Origin: Halosimplex halophilum
GTDB lineage: Archaea; Halobacteriota; Halobacteria; Halobacteriales; Haloarculaceae
Reading direction: 5' to 3'
NCBI RefSeq assembly: GCF_004698125.1
Contig: NZ_SRHV01000005.1
Span: 496,001 to 560,000, forward strand
Length of the DNA stretch: 64,000 nt
Shown: one piece after another, positions 7,972 to 15,701 of the stretch
Layout of the letters: each line of letters opens with the position of its first letter
Position numbering within the stretch: position 1 is the first letter of the stretch
Translations under genes and position numbers: made by a program
The notes under the pieces: generated by a model
Seen by the model: the letters and a program-made list of their open reading frames with translations, nothing else
Database searches by the model: none
What the model was told of the DNA's origin: nothing

Positions 7972-8934
7972 ATGGCAGAGAGCAAGTCGGTCGTGATGGC
8001 GGCGCTGATCGCCAACGGCGCCATCGCGATCATGAAGTTCGCCGGGTTCCTGCTGACCGGGAGCGCCGCGATGCTCTCGGAGACCTACCACTCCATCTCC
8101 GACACCGGCAACCAGGTGTTCCTGTTGATCGGCCTCCGCTACGGCGGCCGCGAGGCCGACCGGCGCCACCCCTTCGGCTACGGCAAGGCCCAGTTCTTCT
8201 ACGCCTTCCTCGTCTCCGTGTTCCTGTTCGGCATCGCCGGCTGGGAGTCGGCGAAACACGGCATCAACGCGCTGCTGGGCTCGGGCGGCCACGGCGGGGG
8301 CGGCGAGGCCGTCGAGTTCCTCTGGCTCTCGTTCCAGCCGCCGGGGTTCGACCCGATCCTCGTCAACTACACCGTCCTCCTGCTGGGTATCGCCTTCGAG
8401 AGCTGGGCGTTCAAGAAGGCCTACGCGGGCATGAAGGCCCAGATCGAGGAGAACGACTGGTCCGGTATGCGCGAGGCGTTCCGCAAGACCAGCGACGTGA
8501 CCACGCTGACCGCGCTGACCGAGGACACCATCGCCCTCGTCGGCCTGGTGCTCGCGCTGGCGGGGATCTTCCTCGAACAGCAGACGGGCAACGCCGTCTA
8601 CGACGCGGTCGCCGCCCTGCTCATCGGGGTCATGCTGATGGGCTTCGCGGTCGCGCTCGCCTGGGAGAACAAGCGGCTCATCCTCGGCGAGAGCCTCCCC
8701 AGAGACGAGGAGGAGAAGCTCCGCGCCGTCGTGGAGGGCCGCGAGGAGGTCGACCGGATCGTCGACTTCCGGACCGTCTACTTCGGTCCCGAGCGCATCG
8801 TCGTCTCGACGGACGTGGAGTTCCGTCCCGGGTTCCAGGGAGGTGACCTCGACGCGACCATCACCGAGATCGAGGAGGAGATGAAGTCGGTCAACGCGAG
8901 CGTCCGCACCGTCTACCTCGAACCCGAGGTGTGA
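7972..8934 (+). CDS. Cation diffusion facilitator family transporter
   Basis: 320 aa. CDF proteins export Zn, Fe, Mn or related divalent cations by proton exchange. Membrane segments begin at residue 8, with the metal-site sequence SETYHSISDTGNQ in TM2 (an H and D where the canonical family has HxxxD) and a second site pattern, LTEDTIALVG, in TM5. A conserved RHPFGYGKA motif follows TM2. The C-terminal cytoplasmic domain (VDRIVDFRTVYFGPERIVV) matches the usual CDF dimerisation domain. The ATG at 7972 is preceded by no in-frame protein-like sequence. It is divergent from the phosphoesterase with 91 bp between starts. Metal specificity cannot be assigned. Confidence 0.9.
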   Translation: MAESKSVVMAALIANGAIAIMKFAGFLLTGSAAMLSETYHSISDTGNQVFLLIGLRYGGREADRRHPFGYGKAQFFYAFLVSVFLFGIAGWESAKHGINALLGSGGHGGGGEAVEFLWLSFQPPGFDPILVNYTVLLLGIAFESWAFKKAYAGMKAQIEENDWSGMREAFRKTSDVTTLTALTEDTIALVGLVLALAGIFLEQQTGNAVYDAVAALLIGVMLMGFAVALAWENKRLILGESLPRDEEEKLRAVVEGREEVDRIVDFRTVYFGPERIVVSTDVEFRPGFQGGDLDATITEIEEEMKSVNASVRTVYLEPEV

Positions 8935-9032
8935 GCGGCTGATACGGCGGTCCGTGAGGTCCGTCGAGAACGCGCGAAAGCGGTCAGAACGGTGTCGCGG
9001 TCGTCGGCCGGTGCGGTGTGGTACCGCGGTCG

Positions 9033-9305
9033 TCAGTCGGCGGAGGCGGCGGCCTCGCAGTCGCCGTCGCAGTCGGGCTTGTCGATCTCGTAGAGGTTCT
9101 GGCGGGCGTCGGCGAAGTAGACGTCCTCCTCGACGACGCCGACCTCCTCGAGGCGTTCGAGGGCGTAGCGGACGGTCCGCGCCGAGAGCATCGACTCCTC
9201 GACGATCCCCTTCTGGGTGAGCGGACCGTCGTACTCCAGTACTTTGAAGACGAGTTTCGCGCTCGGCGGCAGGTCGCTGAGGTCGTCCCCGTCTGTCTCG
9301 GGCAT
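9033..9305 (-). CDS. Small winged-helix transcriptional regulator
   Basis: A 90-aa protein made almost entirely of a MarR/TrmB-like winged helix: SAKLVFKVLEYDGPLTQKGIVEESMLSARTVRYALERLEEVGVVEED, followed by a short wing. The tail holds a Cys pair (DCDGDCEAA) that could sense redox or metal, though this is inference. Similar small HTH proteins are widespread in haloarchaea. The start ATG at 9305 is supported by a TATA-like box 25-32 bp upstream. It lies divergently from the EMC6-like/ABCE1 operon with about 235 bp between starts. The target is unknown. Confidence 0.8.
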   Translation of the reverse strand: MPETDGDDLSDLPPSAKLVFKVLEYDGPLTQKGIVEESMLSARTVRYALERLEEVGVVEEDVYFADARQNLYEIDKPDCDGDCEAAASAD

Positions 9306-9329
9306 CGCTCGATGGGTGGGGCGCGCGTA

Positions 9330-9337
9330 CAATAAAG
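9330..9337 (-). promoter_or_regulatory. TATA-like box for the small HTH gene
   Basis: CTTTATTG on the minus strand, 25-32 bp before the ATG at 9305, the only AT-rich patch in the region. Fits a leaderless promoter. Confidence 0.5.
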
Positions 9338-9540
9338 ATTCACACTGGCGACAGCCAAGACCCGGCAGTATCGCCGCCACGGGAGCGCAAACGACGGCCC
9401 CCGACGGGGGGCCGGCGAAGGGCGGCGAGGAGCGACGGGGGTGCGGCGGTAGGAGGGGACGGCGAGGGCGCGGCGGGTTCCGACCCGACGGCGGGGGCGG
9501 GAACGAACGGCTTTTGGGGCCGCGCGGCCGAGACGGAGGT

Positions 9541-9843
9541 ATGGCTACCGAAACCGCCGAGGGGTGGGACGACCACCTGCGGGGGCTGACGGTGACGACG
9601 CTCGCCTCTCTGCTGGGGATCGGCGCCGGCGTGGCCGCCCAGGCGCTGGCGACCGGCCCCAACGACCGGCTGGGCCTGTACCTGCTCGGCGCGGCGGTGC
9701 TCGTCCAGCTTCCGGTCTACATGGCGATCGGCATCGACGTCGACGACTTCGGCCCCAAGGAGTACCTCTACATCGCGTTCATCACCTTCTCGCTGTGGTT
9801 CGTCTCCTGGGGGATCCTGCTGACCGCGGGGACCTCCCTGTAA
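9541..9843 (+). CDS. EMC6-like small membrane protein
   Basis: 100 aa with three predicted helices: VTTLASLLGIGAGVAAQAL, LGLYLLGAAVLVQLPVYMAIG and YLYIAFITFSLWFVSWGILL. Length and topology match the EMC6/Rab5-interacting family, whose eukaryotic members are part of the ER membrane protein complex; I recall that haloarchaeal proteins next to ABCE1 are annotated this way. It is two bases upstream of the ABCE1 gene, so the two are almost certainly co-transcribed. A GGAGGT abuts the ATG with no spacer, too close to act as a normal ribosome-binding site. A role in membrane protein insertion near the ribosome is inference from family and neighbour. Confidence 0.75.
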   Translation: MATETAEGWDDHLRGLTVTTLASLLGIGAGVAAQALATGPNDRLGLYLLGAAVLVQLPVYMAIGIDVDDFGPKEYLYIAFITFSLWFVSWGILLTAGTSL

Positions 9844-9845
9844 CC

Positions 9846-11678
9846 ATGGCCGACGACTCCATCGCGGTCGTCGACCTCGACCGCTGCCAGCCGGACCGCT
9901 GTAACTACGAGTGTGCGAACTTCTGCCCGCCGAACCGCTCGGGCAAGGAGTGTATCGTCACCCGCGAGGAGCGCTTCGAGGAGGGCGAGCCCTTCGAGGG
10001 CGACCCCGACCAGATCCACATCTCCGAGGAGATCTGCCTCGGCGAGTCCTGCGGTATCTGCGTCAACAAGTGCCCGTTCGACGCCATCGAGATCATCAAC
10101 CTCCCGCAGGAACTCGACGACGAGCCCGTCCACCGCTACGGCGAGAACGCCTTCGCCCTCTACGGGCTGCCCGCCCCCCAGGAGGGGCAGGTGACGGGCA
10201 TCCTCGGCCCCAACGGCATCGGGAAGACCACCGCGGTCCGCATCCTCGCCGACGAGATGGCCCCGAACCTCGGCCAGGTGTCGGGCGACCCGCCCGGCTG
10301 GGAGACCGTCATGGACGAGTACCGCGGGACGGAACTGCAGACCTACCTCGAAGAGCTCCGGGCGGGCGACGTGACCGTCGCGCGCAAACCGCAGTACGTC
10401 GACCAGATCCCCGACCAGTTCGACGGGACCACCCGCGAGCTGCTGGAGCGGACCGACGAGCGGGGCGCGCTCGACGAGCTGATCGACCGCGTCGGGATCC
10501 GCCCGGTCGTCGACCAGGACATCGACACCCTCTCCGGCGGCGAGCTCCAGCGGGTCGCCCTGGTGGCGTGTCTCGCCCGCGACGCCGACTTCTACTTCCT
10601 CGACGAGCTGACGCCCTACCTCGACATCGGCCAGCGGATGACCGCCGCGCGACTCGTCCGGGAACTCGCCGACGAGGGCGGCCGCTCGATGCTCGTCGTC
10701 GAGCACGACCTCGCGATCCTCGACCTGCTGGCCGACACCATCCACGTCGCCTACGGCTCGTCGGGCGCGTTCGGCGTCATCACGAGCCCCAAATCGACGA
10801 AAAACGGCATCAACGAGTACCTCGGCGGCTACCTGGAGAACGAGAACATGCGGGTCCGCCAGGAGTCGATCACCTTCGAGGAACACGCCCCGCGGACCAG
10901 CGCCGAGGGCGAGGTCGTCGTCGAGTACCCCGACCTCACCAAGTCCTACGGCGACGGCGAGTTCTCGCTCGACGTTGAGGGCGGCGCGATCCAGGAGAAC
11001 GAGGTGCTGGGCGTCGTCGGGCCGAACGGCATCGGGAAGTCCACCTTCGCCCAGATGCTCGCCGGCCGGCTGGAGCCCGACGAGGGCGAGGTTGACGCGC
11101 GGCTGGACATCGCCTACAAGCCCCAGTACGTCGAGATCGACCAGCCGATGCGCGTCGACGCGTTCCTCTCCTCTATCACCGACGACTTCGGCACCTCCTA
11201 CTGGAACACGGAGATCGCCGACCCGCTGCAGCTCGACCGCGTGATGGAGCAGAACCTGACCGACCTCTCCGGGGGCGAGCGCCAGCGCGTCGCCATCGCG
11301 GCCTGCCTCTCGGAGGACGCCGACCTGTACCTGCTCGACGAGCCCTCGGCGCACCTCGACGTGGAACAGCGGGTCCGCGCCACCTCGGCCATCCGCCGCT
11401 ACGCCGAGAACCACGACGCCACCGCCCTCGTCATCGACCACGACATCTACATGATCGACCTGCTGGCCGACCGGATGCTCGTCTTCGACGGCGAACCGGC
11501 CGCACACGGCCACGCCTCGCCGCCGGTGAGCATGCGTGACGGCATGAACGAGTTCCTCGCGAACCTCGACATCACCTTCCGCCGCGACGAGCGCACCGGC
11601 CGCCCGCGGATCAACAAGCCCGGCAGTCAGCTGGATCGGGAGCAGAAGAACGCCGGCGAGTACTACTACAGCGACTGA
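9846..11678 (+). CDS. rli1: Ribosome recycling ATPase ABCE1 (Rli1)
   Basis: 610 aa, the soluble twin-ATPase that splits ribosomes after termination. The N-terminal ferredoxin-like domain has nine Cys (14, 19, 23, 27, 36, 64, 69, 72, 76), enough for the family's two [4Fe-4S] clusters. Two nucleotide-binding domains follow, each with Walker A (GPNGIGKTT and GPNGIGKST), signature motifs (LSGGELQRV and LSGGERQRV) and Walker B. In NBD1 the Walker B/D-loop reads FLDELTPYLD, with Leu where NBD2 has the usual Pro (LLDEPSAHLD); the catalytic Glu is kept in both. The hinge and C-terminus (MNEFLANLDITFRRD) fit the family. It is the second gene of an operon with the EMC6-like gene. Confidence 0.96.
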   Translation: MADDSIAVVDLDRCQPDRCNYECANFCPPNRSGKECIVTREERFEEGEPFEGDPDQIHISEEICLGESCGICVNKCPFDAIEIINLPQELDDEPVHRYGENAFALYGLPAPQEGQVTGILGPNGIGKTTAVRILADEMAPNLGQVSGDPPGWETVMDEYRGTELQTYLEELRAGDVTVARKPQYVDQIPDQFDGTTRELLERTDERGALDELIDRVGIRPVVDQDIDTLSGGELQRVALVACLARDADFYFLDELTPYLDIGQRMTAARLVRELADEGGRSMLVVEHDLAILDLLADTIHVAYGSSGAFGVITSPKSTKNGINEYLGGYLENENMRVRQESITFEEHAPRTSAEGEVVVEYPDLTKSYGDGEFSLDVEGGAIQENEVLGVVGPNGIGKSTFAQMLAGRLEPDEGEVDARLDIAYKPQYVEIDQPMRVDAFLSSITDDFGTSYWNTEIADPLQLDRVMEQNLTDLSGGERQRVAIAACLSEDADLYLLDEPSAHLDVEQRVRATSAIRRYAENHDATALVIDHDIYMIDLLADRMLVFDGEPAAHGHASPPVSMRDGMNEFLANLDITFRRDERTGRPRINKPGSQLDREQKNAGEYYYSD

Positions 11679-11718
11679 CCGCGTCTCGCCGCGGAGTCGC
11701 GGCGACCAGCCTGTGTTT

Positions 11719-12735
11719 TCACTCCGGTTCGGCCCGGGCGGCCGCCAGCGCCCCGTAGAGGTCGATGTCGTCGCCCAGCGGCGTGATACGGACCGTCGGG
11801 CGGTCGACGAACAGGTAGCGGTCGAGGTGCTCCTCGATCCCGGCGACGATCCACTCGGGGTTGTGCAGCGCGACGCCGCCGCCGAGGGTGACCAGCCCGG
11901 GGTCGACCGCGTTGCAGACCGCCGCGACCCCGGCGGCGTCGTACCGGGCGACCTCGTCGAGACACGCCCCCGCCAGGGCGTCGCCCGCGTCGGCCGCCGC
12001 GAACACGTCCGCGGCCGTCGTCGCCGCGCCGTCGAACCACTCGGGGTCGGCCGGCGCGTCGTCCAGGGTGGAGCCGTCGCCCGATGTGGCCGCGTCGCCC
12101 GGCGCGGCGGACTCGTCCATCGCGGACTCGTCATCCGCCCCGTCGCGGTCCAGACGACGGGCGACGAACTCAGGGATCCCGCGGCCGGACGCGACGGCCT
12201 CCCAGGCGCCGGCGACGCCCGTGCTCTCGAACTCGTGTGGCGCGACCGGCAGCAGGCCGAACTCGCCGGCCTGGTCGTTCTCGCCGCGGTGGAGCCGGCC
12301 GTCCTCGACGACGCCGCCGCCGATCCCGGTCCCGAACGTGAGGTGGGCGAGACAGCGCTCGTCGCGGCGCGCGCCGTAGTACCACTCCCCGAGCGCGGCC
12401 GCGTTGCAGTCGTTGACCAGCGTGACGGGGAGCCCGTGGGCGCGGTCGACTGGCTCGGCGAGTTCGATCCGGTCGAGCGTCTCCCCGGAGGGAGTGTCGA
12501 ATCTGCGGATCGCTCCGTCGGCGTCGTCGACGAGCCCCGTCGTCGAGACGGCGACGGCGTCGAGGTCCTGAGCCGTCGCCCCCCGCAGGTCGTCGACCGC
12601 CGCGACGAGCTGGTCGGCGAGATCGCGAGGCCGCGTCGGTTCGACCGCGGGCTCGGTCAGCAGCTCACCGTCGGTCGCGGCGACGGCCGACCGGAAGTTC
12701 GTGCTCCCGATCCCGAACACGGCGACGTGGTCCAT
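11719..12735 (-). CDS. ROK family sugar kinase (glucokinase-like)
   Basis: 338 aa of the actin/hexokinase fold. The N-terminal phosphate-binding loop is VFGIGSTNFRSAV, the nucleotide-site motif GTGIGGGVV is present, and LVNDCNAAALGEW holds the catalytic Asp of the ROK family. The usual zinc motif CxCGxxGCxE is missing: the corresponding stretch is FESTGVAGAWEAVASGRGIP, with no Cys. A roughly 45-residue acidic insert rich in Asp, Ala and Ser (DDESAMDESAAPGD and onward) sits after that region and is not typical of ROK kinases. The role is phosphorylation of glucose or a related sugar in the cytoplasm; the exact substrate is not determined. Confidence 0.85.
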   Translation of the reverse strand: MDHVAVFGIGSTNFRSAVAATDGELLTEPAVEPTRPRDLADQLVAAVDDLRGATAQDLDAVAVSTTGLVDDADGAIRRFDTPSGETLDRIELAEPVDRAHGLPVTLVNDCNAAALGEWYYGARRDERCLAHLTFGTGIGGGVVEDGRLHRGENDQAGEFGLLPVAPHEFESTGVAGAWEAVASGRGIPEFVARRLDRDGADDESAMDESAAPGDAATSGDGSTLDDAPADPEWFDGAATTAADVFAAADAGDALAGACLDEVARYDAAGVAAVCNAVDPGLVTLGGGVALHNPEWIVAGIEEHLDRYLFVDRPTVRITPLGDDIDLYGALAAARAEPE

Positions 12736-12784
12736 CGGTTCGACGGACGGGCCGGCTCGGATATGAGGGTTCGGATGTCCCGGG

Positions 12785-13537
12785 CTACAGTTCCTCCCAG
12801 ACGCGCCGCACGGTCCGGCCGGGACGCCGGACCAGGGCGACGGCGCTCCGGACCGCCGCCGACGGGTCCCTGCGGAGCGTCCGGACCGCGGGGACCACGT
12901 CGTGTTTCAGGGCCTGTGCGGTCTTGATCAGCGCCGCCGCGCCGATCGCGAGGACCATCGCGGCCGCGACCAGGATGAAGAGGACCGCCTCGACGCCCCC
13001 GTCGCTCAGCAGCGGCCACGGCGTCAGCCACTCGGCGGCCCACAGTCCCGACAGGACGACGAGCGCGCTCGCGGCGAGCTTCAGCGCGCCGTCGGCGCGC
13101 TCGTCCCACGGGTCGGCGCTCAGCCGCTCGCGAACCTCGCGTTCGGTCTCGCCGCGTATCTCCGCGGCGGTCCGGAGGTCGACCCGGTGGAGCGTCGCCG
13201 CGTCGTCGGCCTCGCTCGCCAGGTCCGCGGCCCGCTCGCGCGTCCGGACGGCCAGGTCGTCGCGGTCGTACCCCCGGAGCAGCCGCACCCGCTCGGCGAC
13301 CAGCTGCGCGTCGGCGAGCGCGCGCCGCAGCTCCTCGTCGGAGAGGTCGTCGACGGCGAGTTCGAGCTGGCGGTCCGGGTAGTCGGCGAGCAGCTCGAAG
13401 TCGAGCAGGCCGGCGCGCACGCGCTCGCGGACGCGCTGCTGGTCGCGCCGGACCTTCTCCTCCCCCATGCCGTCGAACCCCTCGCGGATGCGGTCGCGCT
13501 GTTTCTTCGTGAGCAGCGAGGCGGATCTACCACCCAT
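12785..13537 (-). CDS. Membrane protein with long N-terminal helical domain
   Basis: 250 aa, not recognised as a named family. The N-terminal 155 residues are highly charged and probably helical (KKQRDRIREGFDGMGEEK, then DLSDEELRRALADAQLVAER). Two membrane segments follow (LAASALVVLSGLWAAEW and VEAVLFILVAAAMVLAIGAAALI), and the tail is Arg-rich and cytoplasmic. The ATG at 13537 is chosen because the preceding in-frame sequence is promoter DNA with a TATTAA box. It is divergent from the ABC transporter operon at 13768, across an intergenic region that holds a perfect palindrome. Confidence 0.7.
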   Translation of the reverse strand: MGGRSASLLTKKQRDRIREGFDGMGEEKVRRDQQRVRERVRAGLLDFELLADYPDRQLELAVDDLSDEELRRALADAQLVAERVRLLRGYDRDDLAVRTRERAADLASEADDAATLHRVDLRTAAEIRGETEREVRERLSADPWDERADGALKLAASALVVLSGLWAAEWLTPWPLLSDGGVEAVLFILVAAAMVLAIGAAALIKTAQALKHDVVPAVRTLRRDPSAAVRSAVALVRRPGRTVRRVWEEL

Positions 13538-13597
13538 AATTCGGACAGGTTCGCTCTCGCCCTTAATACCACGCGTCCGTTCCGCCACCGGTCCGAC

Positions 13598-13617
13598 GGG
13601 TGTATCGGGATACACCC
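13598..13617. promoter_or_regulatory. Perfect palindrome, candidate operator
   Basis: GGGTGTATC and GATACACCC form perfect 9-bp arms around a 2-bp centre. It lies in the divergent intergenic region between the membrane-protein gene (start 13537) and the ABC exporter (start 13768), just upstream of the TATTAA-like box of the former (about 13563-13570). A related, imperfect half-site (GGGTGTA then CGCCGATACC) occurs near 13685-13701. The structure suggests binding of a dimeric regulator; the regulator is unknown. Confidence 0.45.
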
Positions 13618-13767
13618 ATAGAGCGGTACCTACACCGACGAAATCCGGCCCGGGACCGGACCGATCCGGCCTCGACCGGATCGCGGGTGTACGCCGATAC
13701 CGCGAACCTACCAGATCCTGAACAATGGACGGGGATTAATCAGGGGCGGTCGGTAGCGGCGAGTGCG

Positions 13768-14769
13768 ATGCCCGCCATCGAGACCACCGCCCTGACGAAA
13801 CGCTACGGCGACGTTCGCGCGGTCGAGGGACTCGACCTCGCCGTCGACTCGGGGGAGGTCTTCGGCTTCCTCGGGCCCAACGGCGCCGGGAAGTCGACGA
13901 CCATCGACCTCCTGCTCGGGTTCCGGCGGCCGACCGAGGGGTCGGCGACCGTGCTGGGCCACGACGCGACCGCCGAGGCCCGCGCGGTGCGGGCCCGGAC
14001 CGGGCTCCTCCCCGAGGGCTGCGAGTTCTACGAGAACCTGACCGCCCGCGACCACGTGAGGTCCGCCGTCGAGGCGACGGGCGCCGACGACGACCCCGAC
14101 GCCGTCCTCGACCGCGTCGGGCTGGACCCCGGTGCGGCCCGCCGCCCCGTCGGCGGCTACTCCACGGGGATGACCCAGCGGCTCGCGCTGGCGGTCGCGC
14201 TGGTCGGCGAACCGGACCTGCTCGTCCTCGACGAGCCCTCCAGCGGGCTGGACCCGTCGGGGATCCGGCGGCTCCGGGAGATCGTCCGCGAGGAGGCCGC
14301 CCGCGGCGCGACCGTGTTCTTCTCCTCGCACATTCTGGGGCAGGTCGAACAGGTCTGCGACCGGGTCGGGATCATGGCCGGGGGCGAACTCGTCGCCGTC
14401 GACGCCATCGACGACCTCCGGGCGGAGCTCGGCGCGAACGAGGTCCTCGACGTGACCGTCGCGGAGCCCCCGGAGCCGTCGGCCCTCGACGGGATCGACG
14501 GGGTGGCCGACGTGACGGTCGACGGCGACACCGTCCGCGCGGAGTGCTCCCGGCCCGAGGCGAAGGCCGCCGTCGTCGCCCGGCTGACCGAGCGCACCCG
14601 CGTCCGCGACTTCGGGGTCGAGGACGTCTCGCTCGAATCGGTCTTCGACGAGTACACGTCGGGTACCGGCTCGACCCGGCGCGCGGCCGGCAGCGTCGGG
14701 GCCGGCGAGGCCGCCGTGGAGGGAGACGACGGGAGCAACCGCTCCCTTCCGCTGCTGGGAGGTGGGTGA
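13768..14769 (+). CDS. ABC transporter ATP-binding protein (exporter type)
   Basis: 333 aa. Walker A is GPNGAGKST, the Q-loop region follows, the signature is given as GYSTGMTQRLALA (the G-Y-S-x-G-M variant typical of ABC-2 type ATPases), and Walker B is LLVLDEPSSGLDP with the H-loop in FSSHIL. The last 100 residues are the regulatory tail seen in such ATPases (VEDVSLESVFDEYT). It works with the permease encoded immediately downstream, whose GTG overlaps this stop codon. Start ATG at 13768; the in-frame sequence further upstream is promoter DNA with ATTAATC near 13734. The substrate is unknown; export of a small molecule, lipid or protein is possible. Confidence 0.9.
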   Translation: MPAIETTALTKRYGDVRAVEGLDLAVDSGEVFGFLGPNGAGKSTTIDLLLGFRRPTEGSATVLGHDATAEARAVRARTGLLPEGCEFYENLTARDHVRSAVEATGADDDPDAVLDRVGLDPGAARRPVGGYSTGMTQRLALAVALVGEPDLLVLDEPSSGLDPSGIRRLREIVREEAARGATVFFSSHILGQVEQVCDRVGIMAGGELVAVDAIDDLRAELGANEVLDVTVAEPPEPSALDGIDGVADVTVDGDTVRAECSRPEAKAAVVARLTERTRVRDFGVEDVSLESVFDEYTSGTGSTRRAAGSVGAGEAAVEGDDGSNRSLPLLGGG

Positions 14770-15623
14770 GCGTGGCGACGAACGCCCTCACGGTCGCCCG
14801 CGACGACTTCCTGAACGCGGCGCGGTCGCACGTCGTCCTCGGCGTCGTCGGCGCCTTCGTCGTCAGCGTCGCGCTCGTCTTCCTCGCGGAGATGGACCTA
14901 TTCGCGGACCCCTACCGGACACTGAACGACGTGGCCCTGCTGTTCATCCTCGTCGGTCCGGTCCTGCTGGCGCCGCTGTCGTACCTCGCCGTCGCCGGCG
15001 ACCGCGCCAGCGGGCGGCTGAAGTACGTCATGGGGTTGCCGGCGAGCCGGCCGGGCTACGTCGCCGCCAAGGTGGCCTCGCGGGCGGGCGTCGCGGTCGC
15101 GGCGGTCCTCGCCAGCCTCGCCGTCGGCTTCGCCGTCGCGCTGGCGGCCTTCGAGAACGCGCCCGACCCAGCCGCGTTCGCGCTGTTCGCCGTCGCCTCG
15201 GCGCTGTACGTGGCGACGTTCGTCTGCATCTTCGTCGCCATCTCCGCGAGCGTGACCGGTCGCTCGCGGGCGATGTTCGGCGCCGTCGCCGTCTACTTCG
15301 TCCTGGTCCCCTTCTGGCTCGGGGTCACCCCGCCGCTGACGCTCGGGACGCTCCTCTCTGCCGTCGGCGACCTCCTCGGGACCGGGCTCTCGGCGTCGAC
15401 CCGCGAGTTCGTCGACGCGCTGTCCCCGCTGCGGGCCTACGGGGGGCTGATCAGGCCGGTCTTCGCCCAGGGCGCCGAGAAGTACGAGCGGTTCGCGCAC
15501 ATGGGCGGCGCCCCCGACGCCGTCTACGAACGGGCGTGGTTCCACGTCGCCGTCCTGCTCGCGTGGTCGCTCGGCTCGGTAACCGTCGGCTACCTCCGGT
15601 TCCGCCGCGCCGAACTCGCGTGA
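14766..15623 (+). CDS. ABC-2 type transporter permease
   Basis: About 285 aa with six predicted helices and the layout of ABC-2/NatB-type permeases: an N-terminal amphipathic segment (LTVARDDFLNAARS), TM1, the loop LFADPYRTLNDVA, TM2-TM5 and a last helix near the C-terminus. The sequence GDRASGRLKYVMGLPASRPGYVAAK after TM2 matches the cytoplasmic motif of this group. The GTG at 14766 overlaps the ATPase stop (GTGA), which favours translational coupling; a second GTG two codons later (14772) is an equally possible start. It forms a two-gene operon with the ATPase. Confidence 0.85.
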   Translation: MSVATNALTVARDDFLNAARSHVVLGVVGAFVVSVALVFLAEMDLFADPYRTLNDVALLFILVGPVLLAPLSYLAVAGDRASGRLKYVMGLPASRPGYVAAKVASRAGVAVAAVLASLAVGFAVALAAFENAPDPAAFALFAVASALYVATFVCIFVAISASVTGRSRAMFGAVAVYFVLVPFWLGVTPPLTLGTLLSAVGDLLGTGLSASTREFVDALSPLRAYGGLIRPVFAQGAEKYERFAHMGGAPDAVYERAWFHVAVLLAWSLGSVTVGYLRFRRAELA

Positions 15624-15701
15624 ACTGCCGGTCCGTTCGCCCTGACATCCGACGCCTCGCCGCTCCGGCCCTCCACACGCCGCTCTCGACCCTGCCGTGA
15701 C

